Assembly: GCA_028279365.1 (NCBI GenBank)
Contig: JANQNX010000003.1
Coordinates: 167,254-231,253, forward strand
Source of the DNA: Gammaproteobacteria bacterium
GTDB taxonomy: Bacteria; Pseudomonadota; Gammaproteobacteria; Eutrophobiales; Eutrophobiaceae
Reading direction: 5' to 3'
Length of the DNA: 64,000 nt
The notes under the pieces are model-generated. The model saw only the letters and a list, made by a program, of their open reading frames with translations, was not told the origin of the DNA and searched no databases. Shown here in pieces: positions 1 through 9,386 of the stretch; positions within the stretch are counted from its first letter, which is position 1; each line of letters begins with the position of its first letter. The position numbers and the translations under genes were made by a program.

Positions 1-260
1 CCATGTTACTGCACCCTTATACACTGATGACCGCTATTGCCCTGGGCGCATCATTTGCTTTTATGTTGCCGGTCGCCACACCTCCGAATGCGATTGCTTT
101 TAGCAGCCGTTATTTCACGATTGGACAAATGTTTAAACTCGGCGTCGGCCTCGATCTATTAGGCATCGTTGTGATTATTTTCTTCGTCTATTTCTACATG
201 CCAGTAATCTGGGGTATTAATATCCACGAATTACCTGCCAACATGCAGCTAGTTAAGTAG
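1..260 (+). CDS. DASS/SLC13-family anion:sodium symporter, C-terminal fragment
   Basis: This is the last part of an inner-membrane transporter cut by the window edge; the frame is open at base 1, so the ATG at 3 is probably internal. The visible 85 residues carry the family signature FMLPVATPPNAI near residues 20-31, in the hydrophobic context typical of the C-terminal half of divalent-anion:sodium symporters (dicarboxylate, sulfate or similar substrates). A second membrane segment, about residues 48-70, follows. The substrate cannot be read from this fragment. Its stop overlaps the 3' end of the convergent yqeC-like gene by 8 bases. Confidence 0.85.
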   Translation, partial: MLLHPYTLMTAIALGASFAFMLPVATPPNAIAFSSRYFTIGQMFKLGVGLDLLGIVVIIFFVYFYMPVIWGINIHELPANMQLVK

Positions 261-1011
261 CGCGTTCTATTACAGCAACCACCGGCTCCGCTTGTTTCAT
301 TGAGGCCAACACCACGCGATCAAATCGTTGCGTCATGCCTAGCGCCAGCTCTGCTACCTCGCGCGCAGCGTCGGCGAGTCGTTCATCATCGACCATATTG
401 ATCAACGGCACCACCTTCGCTTTTTCAGTAAATTTCAATGAACCATGTTCGCTTGCCATCAATCGTGCAAGATGAATAGGTTCGAATTTATTGTGCAGAG
501 ATAGTCCGGTTAATTGTGAAATCTCGTCAACGCGATGCGCAATCTGATCGGTCAGGGGCTCACCCAGTACCTTGGCTGACATAATCGGAATAATGGTATC
601 TGAGTTTGGTGAAACTGCCGGTTCATGTCTGGCCGGTGCCTTGATAAAACGACTACGCGCGCCATCTGCCTTGATCACCATCAAATCGAACTTGCCTGCC
701 TGTTTGAATGTTAACACCGAGTCAATATCTATCCCGGCACGTCTGCCAAATCTTTCCGATGGTTTCGCAAACGCAATGGCAGTCGAACTATGATCGTTTT
801 CAATCGCTTGTAATAATGCAGGTTCATCGCCGATATAATTGGTCGCCTTAAGCGTCTTCGGAAAAAATTCAATATGCGCCGTAGCAGTGATACCGACTCG
901 ACCGGCATGCGCCTCGGCAAGACGAAACATGGTGGTTTTTTTTCCTCCCGCGCCAACACAACTGACAATACCTTGCTTGGCGTGGAATAATTCAAGTAAA
1001 TCAACAAACAT
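253..1011 (-). CDS. yqeC: YqeC-like putative selenium-cofactor accessory protein
   Basis: This 252-residue soluble protein resembles the YqeC family, linked in other genomes to selenium-dependent molybdenum hydroxylases; its biochemical role is not established. A P-loop-like stretch GAGGKKT lies at residues 20-26, followed by ITATAHIEFF, and a conserved VIKADGARSR lies around residues 112-121. Length is normal for the family. It is convergent with the transporter and divergent from the PAS-SpoIIE gene. No molybdenum hydroxylase or selenium genes are visible nearby, so the selenium link is family knowledge only. Confidence 0.72.
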   Translation of the reverse strand: MFVDLLELFHAKQGIVSCVGAGGKKTTMFRLAEAHAGRVGITATAHIEFFPKTLKATNYIGDEPALLQAIENDHSSTAIAFAKPSERFGRRAGIDIDSVLTFKQAGKFDLMVIKADGARSRFIKAPARHEPAVSPNSDTIIPIMSAKVLGEPLTDQIAHRVDEISQLTGLSLHNKFEPIHLARLMASEHGSLKFTEKAKVVPLINMVDDERLADAAREVAELALGMTQRFDRVVLASMKQAEPVVAVIERAT

Positions 1012-1103
1012 AGAAATTAAATCAGGCTAGATAAATTCAATAGTTAATACAAGTGTGTCTTAATACTGATGATAGTAACAAAATAACGATATGATTGATA
1101 AAT

Positions 1104-2288
1104 ATGACTTCGTCTAACACAAAAATAACTGAACTGAAAAAACTATTGGCTAAAGCAAAACATAACGAACAGCGCTTTAGGCAAATCATCGATTTAATGC
1201 CCAATTATATCTATGCCAACGATGAGAACGGAAAAGTCATCCTGGCAAATAAAGCAACCGCCCAACTTTATCAATGTACGGTTGATGAAATTGAGGGTAG
1301 CTACCTGGTCGATGTGTCAAAACATAAAGAACAAAGCCAACATTTACTTGAAATTAATCAGCAGGTCATGAAAACGGGCAAACCCGTGCATATCAAGCAT
1401 ATGCCGGTGCTGAATAATCAAGATGAAATGAGGATTATCGAATTTTCCTGTATTCCCTATTTTGATATCGAGACCGGCAGGCCAACCGTATTTGGTATGG
1501 CAACCGACATTACCGAAGACATAGAAACCGAAGAAGCCTTGAATGAGAAACACTATCTCGATAAAGAACTGAATATCGCCAGAAAAATTCAGCAGCAGTT
1601 AATGCCTAAGGATGATCCGGATATCAACAACTTTGATATCGCTGGCTGGAGTCTGGCAGCGAATCAAACCGGCGGTGATTATTATGACTGGCTGGTATTA
1701 CCTGATGGGAAGTTCGTATTTAGTATTGCCGATGTTACTGGTCACGGCGTTGGGCCCGCTATTATCGTTGCTATTTGTCGTTCCTACTTCCGCGCATTAG
1801 CCATCTCAGGACAACCGTTAAAATCTATCGTAAATAATATCAATGAAATGATCTTGCCTGATTTAACCGACGGCCGAATTATCACCACGGCAATGGGCAT
1901 GATAGAACCAGAACAATGTAAGCTGGATTTTTTTTCAGCCGGGCACGGTTCTATTTTCTATTACTCGGCAAAATCCCGCTCTATTCAACAATGGCAGGCA
2001 CATGATGTACCGGTAGGTATTACCGAATTAGCAGCGGAACCAACCAAACAACATCAGTTTGAAAAAGGCGATATCCTGGCGCTGTTTACCGATGGGTTTT
2101 TCGAGTGGGAAAATCAAAACGGCGAACAATATGGCACCGACAGACTGTGCCAAATCATTGTTAACTATCATGAGTTACATCCCAAAAAACTGATCCAGCA
2201 ACTTTACGCCAATGTCCAGGAATACGGACGAGGCGTTCAGCGTTCGGATGATCTCACTGCATTAATTATTAAGCGAGAGGCAAACTAG
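1104..2288 (+). CDS. PAS-domain PP2C-type (SpoIIE/RsbU-like) serine phosphatase
   Basis: An N-terminal PAS sensor domain (roughly residues 20-140) precedes a SpoIIE-type metal-dependent phosphatase domain (about 155-390). Phosphatase landmarks are TGGDYYDW, ADVTGHGVGPA and the terminal SDDLTALII, which carry the metal-binding acidic residues. The linker IARKIQQQLMP is the usual alpha-helical joint of RsbU-like proteins. Such enzymes dephosphorylate anti-sigma-factor antagonists or similar partners; no partner is visible here. I chose ATG 1104; an in-frame TTG at 1095 would add three residues. An out-of-frame ATG at 1091 opens an 8-codon reading frame ending at 1117 that overlaps the start. 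No membrane segment is seen, so it is cytoplasmic. Confidence 0.85.
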   Translation: MTSSNTKITELKKLLAKAKHNEQRFRQIIDLMPNYIYANDENGKVILANKATAQLYQCTVDEIEGSYLVDVSKHKEQSQHLLEINQQVMKTGKPVHIKHMPVLNNQDEMRIIEFSCIPYFDIETGRPTVFGMATDITEDIETEEALNEKHYLDKELNIARKIQQQLMPKDDPDINNFDIAGWSLAANQTGGDYYDWLVLPDGKFVFSIADVTGHGVGPAIIVAICRSYFRALAISGQPLKSIVNNINEMILPDLTDGRIITTAMGMIEPEQCKLDFFSAGHGSIFYYSAKSRSIQQWQAHDVPVGITELAAEPTKQHQFEKGDILALFTDGFFEWENQNGEQYGTDRLCQIIVNYHELHPKKLIQQLYANVQEYGRGVQRSDDLTALIIKREAN

Positions 2289-2464
2289 TGAAAACTATTC
2301 ACATTCACATCGCTAATTTGATGTTCATGAAAATCAACCCAGTTATCGCTAATCGATAACGGTTCTGCAAACACCCTCGCAACAGTTCCGCTGGGAAGCT
2401 CAACTTGCCTGATATGTATCGGTGAATCACATACCGGGCATGGGATAGTAGGAATCTTGTTCAT
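2285..2464 (-). CDS. Small CxxC (zinc-ribbon-like) hypothetical protein, 59 aa
   Basis: Reading the minus strand from the ATG at 2464 gives 59 uninterrupted codons ending at a TAG at 2285. The product opens MNKIPTIPCPVCDSPI, a CPxC knuckle typical of small zinc-binding proteins, followed by a VELPSGTVARVF segment that looks like a beta hairpin. The gene is convergent with the PAS-SpoIIE phosphatase and the two stop codons share the palindrome CTAG at 2285-2288. No good Shine-Dalgarno sequence precedes the ATG. I do not recognise the family; the CxxC motif, codon pattern and exact tail-to-tail fit argue that it is real. Only one CxxC pair is present, so metal binding would need a dimer or other ligands. 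Confidence 0.55.
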   Translation of the reverse strand: MNKIPTIPCPVCDSPIHIRQVELPSGTVARVFAEPLSISDNWVDFHEHQISDVNVNSFH

Positions 2465-2694
2465 AATTTTTTACGTCTAATCTATTGAAAATTTTTGGCA
2501 TTCTGTAACTAACAATTCTTTCGCTTATCAACGATATATTGCGATGTCGGTGTTTAACGAATTGGAGTCTAGGGTTGGATTGAAACCAACATTTACGTTT
2601 TTGCTAACCGCAGCACGAGGTATTCTGACACTCAGCCATGAACGAATTTAGATTGGGACATACTGACACAATTCAAGTACGATCCATCATCAAT

Positions 2695-2713
2695 AGTAAT
2701 GATAATCCTCATT
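2695..2713. promoter_or_regulatory. Possible Fur-box-like site
   Basis: The 19 bases starting AGTAATGATAATCCTCATT match the classical Fur consensus at 14 of 19 positions by eye, with inverted AATGA/TCATT arms. The site lies 10 bases upstream of the ATG of the small membrane protein gene at 2724. The match is suggestive only: the region is AT-rich and no iron-uptake gene is adjacent. Confidence 0.3.
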
Positions 2714-2723
2714 CGTACTACTT

Positions 2724-2975
2724 ATGGCAACGTTATCACCAATAGAGATATTGTTAGGTTATTGCAACAAACTGAAGTTCAGGAATTTATTTATTATTGT
2801 TTCTGTTCTATTTGTGATTAATTTTTTTGTCCCGGACTTTATTCCATTTATCGATGAGATCATTCTGGGCTTGATGGCAATCATCCTTGCCAATATTAAA
2901 AAGGAAAAACAGCTGGAAGATAAAAGAGATATTATTGAAGGCGAAGTTGTTGAAGACGACGATACACAATCGTAG
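2724..2975 (+). CDS. Small inner-membrane protein, DUF6116-like
   Basis: This 83-residue protein has a hydrophobic core (roughly residues 20-58) that can form two membrane segments. Between them is the motif VPDFIPFIDEIILG, and a charged C-terminal tail rich in Lys then Glu/Asp follows. Small proteins with this NLF...DFIPFIDEILLG pattern occur widely in proteobacteria and I believe they are grouped as DUF6116; the function is unknown. The ATG at 2724 has no clear ribosome-binding site. It stands alone, convergent with the hydrolase gene at 3003, and a Fur-like palindrome lies immediately upstream. Confidence 0.72.
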   Translation: MATLSPIEILLGYCNKLKFRNLFIIVSVLFVINFFVPDFIPFIDEIILGLMAIILANIKKEKQLEDKRDIIEGEVVEDDDTQS

Positions 2976-3002
2976 TCATTTTAAATCATTAACAACCCAT
3001 CA

Positions 3003-3992
3003 CTATCTCTTCGCGTATACCACTTCCATATGTTCCAGGCCGGTTGAAATAATCATATCGGTGATCGCATTGTAAACCAGGTCGGGTTGATCCAGGTGCA
3101 CCGAGTGGCCACTGTCTTGCGCAAAGATATGCCGCGACTTTCTGCCTAACAATGCCAATTCATCTTGTAACTCTTGCCAAACACGTTCTGATTCATTACC
3201 AAATGCATTATTTGGCCAGACTCGTTTGGCACGCGTGATAACGGTAACCGGAACATCAGGTAAATGATCAAAATGCTCTACCTGTTTGGCGCTGGTAATA
3301 AACTGTTCGAGTTCAAGCAACTGCGTTCGTTTTGATTTCATTTTTGATAGCAGAAAATACGCTGCCATCTTTTGTTGTTGAGGATAGTTATGACTCAACA
3401 CAGGTTTCGCCATCCTAATCTGCCATTCGCGTTTAACCGGATTCGTTTCAATCTTCAGGTTATTTGGCGTTTGCGGCATACGAATATGTTGTTGCGGATG
3501 TGATGCGTCAACAAATACCAAACCTGACACAATCTCAGGGTGTTCACTGGCAAAGTAACGAATGTTATAGCCACCAAACGAATGTCCTACCAAGACATAA
3601 GGCCCCGGTACTTCAGCAATCGCTAGTAACTGGTATAGCTCAGACGCAATGTGCTTTGTGCTTCGAGGGTTAGGGCTTTCTTCACTCCAGCCATAACCGG
3701 AACGGTCATAACTACAGACGCGACCGTAACGCGATAATTGTTGTTGTAATCTTGCCCACTCCAGGGAGAAACCACCCAAACCGGAATCAATCACTATGGT
3801 CGGGCTTTCTGTACCCTGACAATAGAGATGCATCTTATGCGTGCCAATGTCGATTAATTGTCCGGGCGGGTTAAAATCTTGTGAGACATCTTCGGCGTGA
3901 ACAGACAAGCTGATAAAGACACCAAGCATAACCAACAAGATTAAACTTGATAGTATTTCTTTCCTGCCATCTTTTGCTATCACTCGTAACAT
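3003..3992 (-). CDS. Exported alpha/beta-fold hydrolase
   Basis: The N-terminus carries a signal peptide (hydrophobic about residues 15-31, likely cleavage after VHA at 33), so the enzyme is periplasmic or secreted. The alpha/beta hydrolase core shows the oxyanion region DSGLGG near 69-74, the SYDRSGYGWS strand-loop near 94-103 and the nucleophile elbow GHSFGG with Ser138. A His near the C-terminus (DSGHSVHLDQPDL) completes the probable triad. The pattern fits esterases and general hydrolases; the substrate is unknown. A GGAG sequence precedes the ATG at 8 bases. It is a single gene with a 310-base leader separating it from the patatin gene. Confidence 0.85.
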   Translation of the reverse strand: MLRVIAKDGRKEILSSLILLVMLGVFISLSVHAEDVSQDFNPPGQLIDIGTHKMHLYCQGTESPTIVIDSGLGGFSLEWARLQQQLSRYGRVCSYDRSGYGWSEESPNPRSTKHIASELYQLLAIAEVPGPYVLVGHSFGGYNIRYFASEHPEIVSGLVFVDASHPQQHIRMPQTPNNLKIETNPVKREWQIRMAKPVLSHNYPQQQKMAAYFLLSKMKSKRTQLLELEQFITSAKQVEHFDHLPDVPVTVITRAKRVWPNNAFGNESERVWQELQDELALLGRKSRHIFAQDSGHSVHLDQPDLVYNAITDMIISTGLEHMEVVYAKR

Positions 3993-4302
3993 AACAATTT
4001 CTCCAATAAGAAAGTATTTACTCAGCAGCGGCTGAGCCTATGACCTCCTCCAAGTAACTTATTGTTATGGCTTACTCTGTCTTATTACTTATATCGACAT
4101 TTGTGGAGCAAACTTCATTAGTAGTGACAACGCAATAGTGATGCCAATTATTGCAAACCTAAGGACAAGTTATTTTTTATTTACTTTTCAATAGCTTGAG
4201 TGGATTGTTAAAAAGCAGGAAACTAACTGTTAACCGGTAAATGATCAGAAAGTTGGTGCAGCGTAGCATCGTAATAGTGCAATCGTGAACTTGGCTAAAT
4301 CA
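3993..4302. other. Intergenic region upstream of the exported hydrolase
   Basis: These 310 bases between the patatin stop and the hydrolase start hold no credible gene. A short perfect hairpin (CTCAGC, loop AGCG, GCTGAG) lies at 4021-4036 in the presumed mRNA leader of the hydrolase, about 30 bases before its start codon. It has no U-tract, so it is not a terminator. Otherwise the stretch is AT-rich with no promoter I would defend. Confidence 0.5.
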
Positions 4303-5331
4303 TTAAACAAACATTTCCACCAGATCAACACTCGAACGATAAGCAATATTACGATAATTCTTTTTTAACCAGCCTTGCACAACATGCTGACCTTTATCAT
4401 AGAGTTGATTGATGAATTCAGACTGCGCAGTATAGCGACTGTTGGCATCCAGTTTTTCAAAATTGGTATCTTCAATAATGTGAATATTTAAACGACCCAT
4501 CTTTTTTTCCAACTCACCGGAATAAAGCCAATCTTTTTTAATCTGTTCTTTGGATAAGGCAATCGCGCGCATTTCACGCAGAAAAGTATTGGTAAACATT
4601 AACTCGTTTGAACGCTTGCGGATTTCTTCTGCCGTTGTTGGCAACTGTTCACGTAACAATGGTTGTAATAACACCACCACAATATCATTACCACTAGTGT
4701 CAAAAATCAATGGGAATAATGGCGGATTACCCGAGTAACCCCCGTCCCAATAATGTTCACCATCAATTTTTATTGCATGATGTAGTGAGGGTAAACAGGC
4801 AGAGGCCAACAATACATCGCTGCTTATTTCCTTATTGGTAAAAATGCGCATCTTACCGGTGCGCACTTGTGTCGCGCCAATATGCAATTCAATCGGGCAG
4901 TGTTTTTGTAATGCCTTAAAATCAACAAACTCGTTTAATATTTTTTCCAACGGATTCAGATTAAACGGGTTTAACTGATACGGCGAAAAAGACTGCGTTA
5001 AAGACAGAAAGGAATCAAACGAAGGATGGTAGTCCATTCCCACAACTTTATCCCAAACAACAGATGGATTGGTTTCAAACAAACTACTGTACTTACTCGA
5101 TACCGCATTCCAAAAGTCGGTCAAGCGTTGTTTTGCTCCAGGTCTTCCGCCATCAAGATAACCCGCCGCCAGCACACAGGCATTCATGGCACCCGAACTC
5201 ACACCCGCGATAGCATGAATATCAATACGTTCTTCATCAAGCAAATGGTGAAGTACACCCCAGGTAAATGCCCCGTGCGATCCCCCTCCCTGAAGCGCAA
5301 GATTAATACGTTTTACTGCTTTGCTATTCAT
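4303..5331 (-). CDS. Patatin-like phospholipase (RssA/NTE-type)
   Basis: The protein is a cytosolic or peripheral lipid acyl hydrolase of the patatin family. It shows the oxyanion loop GGGSHG (residues 15-20), the nucleophile motif GVSSG with Ser45, and the DGG motif (HYWDGGYSGNPP, around residue 197) that supplies the catalytic Asp of the Ser-Asp dyad. Length (342) is normal for bacterial patatins of this group. No signal peptide is seen. A GAGGAT sequence lies about 11 bases before the ATG. It is transcribed alone between the hydrolase and the lactate-utilisation genes; a role in phospholipid or storage-lipid turnover is inference. Confidence 0.9.
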   Translation of the reverse strand: MNSKAVKRINLALQGGGSHGAFTWGVLHHLLDEERIDIHAIAGVSSGAMNACVLAAGYLDGGRPGAKQRLTDFWNAVSSKYSSLFETNPSVVWDKVVGMDYHPSFDSFLSLTQSFSPYQLNPFNLNPLEKILNEFVDFKALQKHCPIELHIGATQVRTGKMRIFTNKEISSDVLLASACLPSLHHAIKIDGEHYWDGGYSGNPPLFPLIFDTSGNDIVVVLLQPLLREQLPTTAEEIRKRSNELMFTNTFLREMRAIALSKEQIKKDWLYSGELEKKMGRLNIHIIEDTNFEKLDANSRYTAQSEFINQLYDKGQHVVQGWLKKNYRNIAYRSSVDLVEMFV

Positions 5332-5549
5332 ATGAATGGTAAATCCTCATATTGCAATGCAGCAATTAGAGCGGTTTATTTTGTAAAAAGCAAATTAAAA
5401 TTTTGTGAATAATGTCATAAATATGAGAGAGTTAGCGCATTATTTTGGTGCGAGAACTTGAGTTTTTATGTCGAGTTTTAGTAACAATTTACCTGAAATT
5501 AAGCGGTGGCTTATTACCAATCAAGGCATTAACAATAGTGTTTAACAAC

Positions 5550-6695
5550 TCAATGTTCGGTTAACCATCTGCGATCAAGTTGCGCAAACTCAGTGCACCC
5601 AATTTGCTGAAGTGTGCGTGTCATTTCATCGCGAAGAATTTCTATCACCTGTCGACCCCCATCATCTCCAGCCGCCGCCATCGCATAAAGAAACGATCGT
5701 CCGCTAAACGCCATCTGTGCACCTGCTACTTTACTACGAACCACATCCAGACCGGTGCGTATACCACTATCAATCATGATCGTTAGCTTTTGTTGTATTT
5801 CCGGATCAAGCTGTTGCAAGGCATGAATACTGGAAGGCGCGGCATCTAATTGTCTGCCACCGTGATTAGAAACGATCACACCGTCGATACCCGCATCATA
5901 ACAACGCTGAATATCATCGCTATGCTGTAAACCTTTTATCACCAATGGACCCTGCCATAATTCGCGTATCTGCTTGATACGTTCCAATGTCACACCGGGC
6001 ATGAAGAATTGAGTCAGGAATTCGCCAAGGTGTTTCACGTTTTTTAAATCACCATAAGGCGCAAGATTAATAAAACGCGGTATGCCTTGTTGTAAGGTTT
6101 TTACTAACCATGCTGGTCGCGTCAAAGTTTGCGCAATAATTTTTGGTGTAAAGGTAAATGGCAAGATTAATCCATTCTTTAATTCTTTATCACGTTTGGC
6201 ACCGACCGGGATATCGACTGTAATCACCAATACCTTAAAGCCGGCATTTTTGACTCGTTCAATTAAATCCTGCATCACACTACGATCACGTGGGACATAA
6301 AGTTGATACCAAGCGACATCCGGTGCGAGTTTAGCGATTGTTTCCAATGGCGTGGTACCCATCGTGCTTAAGGTATAAGGGATATTCGCCTGTTTTGCCG
6401 CGCGTGCCAGATGGCTCTCAGCATGCGGCCACATCATATTAGACAAACCGACTGGTGAGATACCGACACCTAAATCATAACGGTGATTAAATAATTCGCA
6501 CGACGTATCCACCTGACCAACATCAGTCAGATAACGTGGACACAATAAAACCTGACTCAGATCCGAACGATTACGTGACAGGGACTTCTCTTCGCTAATA
6601 CCACCGGATAAATAATCCCAGGCAAAACCAGGCATGCGTTTTTTTGCCCGCTGTTCCATATCGAAGATCGAGGGTAATCCCGGGTTATATTTCAT
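5550..6695 (-). CDS. lldD: FMN-dependent alpha-hydroxyacid dehydrogenase (probable L-lactate dehydrogenase)
   Basis: This TIM-barrel flavoprotein belongs to the alpha-hydroxyacid oxidase family. It shows the active-site signature SNHGGRQLD at residues 276-284, with the base His278 and substrate-binding Arg281. Upstream are VITVDIPVGAKRDKELKNG (about 157-175) and the phosphate-binding IDSGIRTGLDVV. Full length is 381 residues, normal for LldD. Relatives oxidise L-lactate, mandelate or glycolate; the L-lactate permease gene 13 bases upstream in the same direction makes L-lactate the likely substrate, passing electrons to quinone. No LldR-type regulator is visible. Confidence 0.85.
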   Translation of the reverse strand: MKYNPGLPSIFDMEQRAKKRMPGFAWDYLSGGISEEKSLSRNRSDLSQVLLCPRYLTDVGQVDTSCELFNHRYDLGVGISPVGLSNMMWPHAESHLARAAKQANIPYTLSTMGTTPLETIAKLAPDVAWYQLYVPRDRSVMQDLIERVKNAGFKVLVITVDIPVGAKRDKELKNGLILPFTFTPKIIAQTLTRPAWLVKTLQQGIPRFINLAPYGDLKNVKHLGEFLTQFFMPGVTLERIKQIRELWQGPLVIKGLQHSDDIQRCYDAGIDGVIVSNHGGRQLDAAPSSIHALQQLDPEIQQKLTIMIDSGIRTGLDVVRSKVAGAQMAFSGRSFLYAMAAAGDDGGRQVIEILRDEMTRTLQQIGCTEFAQLDRRWLTEH

Positions 6696-6708
6696 GTCTG
6701 ATTACTTT

Positions 6709-8364
6709 TTATAGTTTTAACAGATGAACCAGGATTAAGCCTAGCATGCCAAGTGCAGTGAGGTAATAGATCAATGGCAACAGCGTGCGTCGTAATGTCG
6801 CACCCTCCTGACCGAGCAGTCCGACCGTCGCCGAGGCCGCCACGACATTGTGAATCGCGATCATGTTTCCAGCAGCCGCACCGACTGCCTGTAACGCGAC
6901 AATCAATGCCGTTGTGATACCCAGACTTTCTGCTACAGAAAACTGAAACTGTGTGAACATCAGGTTGCTCACCGTATTACTGCCAGCAATAAATGCACCC
7001 AATGCACCGATTACCGGTGCAAACAATGGCCACACCTCACCCACATGAACCGATACCCACTGTGCCAATGTAATCGGCATACTGGCAATATCAAGACCAT
7101 TTATGCCGGAGTTAATATAGATACGTACCATCGGGACAGTGAAAATAAGAACGAAACCGGCGCTAACTAATGTGATCGTTGATTCATGCAAGGCATGTTG
7201 ATATTTTCTTACCGACATACCATGTAGTAGGATAGTCAAAAGCGACACCAACAACAATATAAAGGCAGGTAAATACAGCGGCGTAGTGGATGCTGAGATA
7301 GCAGTGCCTAGAATATTATTCCAACTTATCTTTACCAGCTTTAACCAATCACCCATGCCGAGTTCCGGCAAACGTGTCAGTACCAGTAAAATCACCACCA
7401 ACTGATAAGGTAACCATGCGCGCAACACAGTCATCGATCGTATCGGTATGGCTTCATTTGTTTCTAACTTACCCAACCAGTGTGACGGCCAATATTCACG
7501 CTGCGGAAAATCCCAATGATCGTTTGGCATTAGGAAACCCGTCTTGATTGCGAGCACTACCAGACCAACACCTATCAATGCGCCCAGTAATGATGGAAAC
7601 GCCGGCCCAAGAAAATAACCGGTCAAAAAATACGGCACGGTAAAGGCCAAGCCACCGAATACTGCAAACGGCAAGATAGCCAGTCCTTCAGTCCAGGAAC
7701 GATTTGCGCCGAAGAAACGTGTCATCATCATTACCATCAGGGTCGGCATTAATGTACCGACGATGGCATGCAACATCGCCGCATAGATTGTCACCTGCTG
7801 GATAAATACTTCCATCGAAACGTCCCCTATAACGGCTGTATTCTCAAGTCCATTTTGCACACCGATCAATATCGGTGTACCAACCGCGCCAAAGGTTACC
7901 GGCGTACTTTGCACCATCATGCCGAGCATGACCGCAGTCATCGCTGGAAAACCAAGGGCAACCAACAATGGTGCAACAATGGCAGCCGGTGTTCCAAAGC
8001 CGGACGCCCCCTCAATAAAACTACCGAACAGCCAGCAAATAATAATTAACTGAATACGTCGATCACTCGAGATATCCGAGAAGCCTTGCCGAATCACATG
8101 CACCGCACCGGAATGTTTCAAGGTATTCAATAGCAGAATCGCAGCAAAGATGATGAACAGAATATTAAAGGTAATGAACAGACCTTGTATCGCTGAAGCA
8201 AGGATATTGGAAACAGACATCTGCCAGGCAAAGCTGCCAATCAGCGCAGTTAAGATGAACACGAATGGCATCGCTAACCGAGCTGGAAATCGAAACCCTA
8301 CCAGCATGGTACCAGCAGATAGGATGGGTAGTATTGCTAGCAAAGCTTGCAGGTTGATACTCAT
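6709..8364 (-). CDS. lldP: L-lactate permease (LctP family)
   Basis: This 551-residue, very hydrophobic inner-membrane protein has many transmembrane segments. It carries the family hallmark around residue 115, where [15 protein letters not shown] provides the conserved Gly/Ala-rich half-loop, and a symmetrical second half with [19 protein letters not shown] near the C-terminus. The LctP family imports L-lactate, and often D-lactate or glycolate, with protons. It is the promoter-proximal gene of a two-gene unit with the FMN-dependent dehydrogenase, giving uptake plus oxidation. The ATG at 8364 is preceded only by a weak ribosome-binding site. Confidence 0.92.
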   Translation of the reverse strand: MSINLQALLAILPILSAGTMLVGFRFPARLAMPFVFILTALIGSFAWQMSVSNILASAIQGLFITFNILFIIFAAILLLNTLKHSGAVHVIRQGFSDISSDRRIQLIIICWLFGSFIEGASGFGTPAAIVAPLLVALGFPAMTAVMLGMMVQSTPVTFGAVGTPILIGVQNGLENTAVIGDVSMEVFIQQVTIYAAMLHAIVGTLMPTLMVMMMTRFFGANRSWTEGLAILPFAVFGGLAFTVPYFLTGYFLGPAFPSLLGALIGVGLVVLAIKTGFLMPNDHWDFPQREYWPSHWLGKLETNEAIPIRSMTVLRAWLPYQLVVILLVLTRLPELGMGDWLKLVKISWNNILGTAISASTTPLYLPAFILLLVSLLTILLHGMSVRKYQHALHESTITLVSAGFVLIFTVPMVRIYINSGINGLDIASMPITLAQWVSVHVGEVWPLFAPVIGALGAFIAGSNTVSNLMFTQFQFSVAESLGITTALIVALQAVGAAAGNMIAIHNVVAASATVGLLGQEGATLRRTLLPLIYYLTALGMLGLILVHLLKL

Positions 8365-8531
8365 AATTCACGATTTGAAAACAAAAAATAAAATATTTTG
8401 TATTTTTGCTTTTAGAATTGAACTATAAGAATAAATTCAAATAACCCAGATTATGTCTCTTTAAGCTATTCGATGAGTAATACTAAAGTTATAGTGTTAT
8501 TAAATTGAAAGATTTAGTTCGTGCTTCTGAT

Positions 8532-9386
8532 TTAAGCAGCTTTATCAATTAAATGTATAGCAGCACTATCAACGCTTGAACTTGCATATATTCCTAGTTC
8601 TCTTCTTGATGCTTCGTATTCAAGCTCGCTAATAAATTCATTTACAACATCAGCTTCACGATCCTCCAACTTTGAAGGCGTTTGTATCAGCAACTCACAT
8701 TCTTCAGGAGGAAAAAGATTATCTAAATTATCTCTTAATCTATCTAGTTGCCATAATTTGCTCTGGGCACGAACTAAACTGTGCTGAATAGATTTTATAT
8801 CTGAAATTGCATCAAAATGCGCAGCATAATTATGTGAAACAAAACCAAAACTAATAGGAACACCAGAGCCTGTAATTGCTACTTTTTTGTCAAAGCAATG
8901 CGCTAAATCAACATTTTTAACTCTTACCGCATCTATAATACTTTTTCTCCACGACTCTGGAGCAGATATATTAGGCTTTATACTATTTACTCTTTCTGAA
9001 TCAAGAGAAACACTAAAAGAGGAACAATATGAAGCAGCTATCATTAAAGCTTCTTCAATGTTTTCAGCAACTGAAGAATTCACGTTGTTTAAATAGAACC
9101 CTCCAAGAGGGGGAGTCCATTCGGTAGTTAATGATTTGTTTAAATAAAATTCTTCAGCAGAATTGACGCAAATAGACAAAGCATCAGAAATTTTACTGCC
9201 GAACTCATTTCCATAAACTTTTTTTAATTTTGAAGCTGATATTAATTTTGCAGCAACTAATGCTTTATCTACACCTTGAATTATTGCACCAATAGTTATT
9301 CTCTCTCCAGAGAGCAATATTGGCTCAACCTGAATGCTCCTCCACGAAAATGGATAGTTTGGCAACTTTGGAAATTTATTATTCAC
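8532..9386 (-). CDS. Unknown protein partnered with a HipA-like kinase (DUF3037-like?)
   Basis: This 284-residue cytoplasmic protein starts at a GTG whose first four bases (GTGA, 9383-9386) overlap the stop of the HipA-like gene, so the two are translationally coupled. I do not recognise the family. The N-terminal segment around residues 20-60 (VEPILLSGERITIGAII, then a stretch ending YGNEFGSKI) recalls the layout of DUF3037 proteins, which are often encoded beside HipA-like kinases; this is weak pattern matching. The C-terminal 70 residues are acidic and probably helical. The gene is visibly more AT-rich than the neighbouring lactate and glutamate-synthase genes, consistent with acquisition. 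Confidence 0.7.
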   Translation of the reverse strand: MNNKFPKLPNYPFSWRSIQVEPILLSGERITIGAIIQGVDKALVAAKLISASKLKKVYGNEFGSKISDALSICVNSAEEFYLNKSLTTEWTPPLGGFYLNNVNSSVAENIEEALMIAASYCSSFSVSLDSERVNSIKPNISAPESWRKSIIDAVRVKNVDLAHCFDKKVAITGSGVPISFGFVSHNYAAHFDAISDIKSIQHSLVRAQSKLWQLDRLRDNLDNLFPPEECELLIQTPSKLEDREADVVNEFISELEYEASRRELGIYASSSVDSAAIHLIDKAA

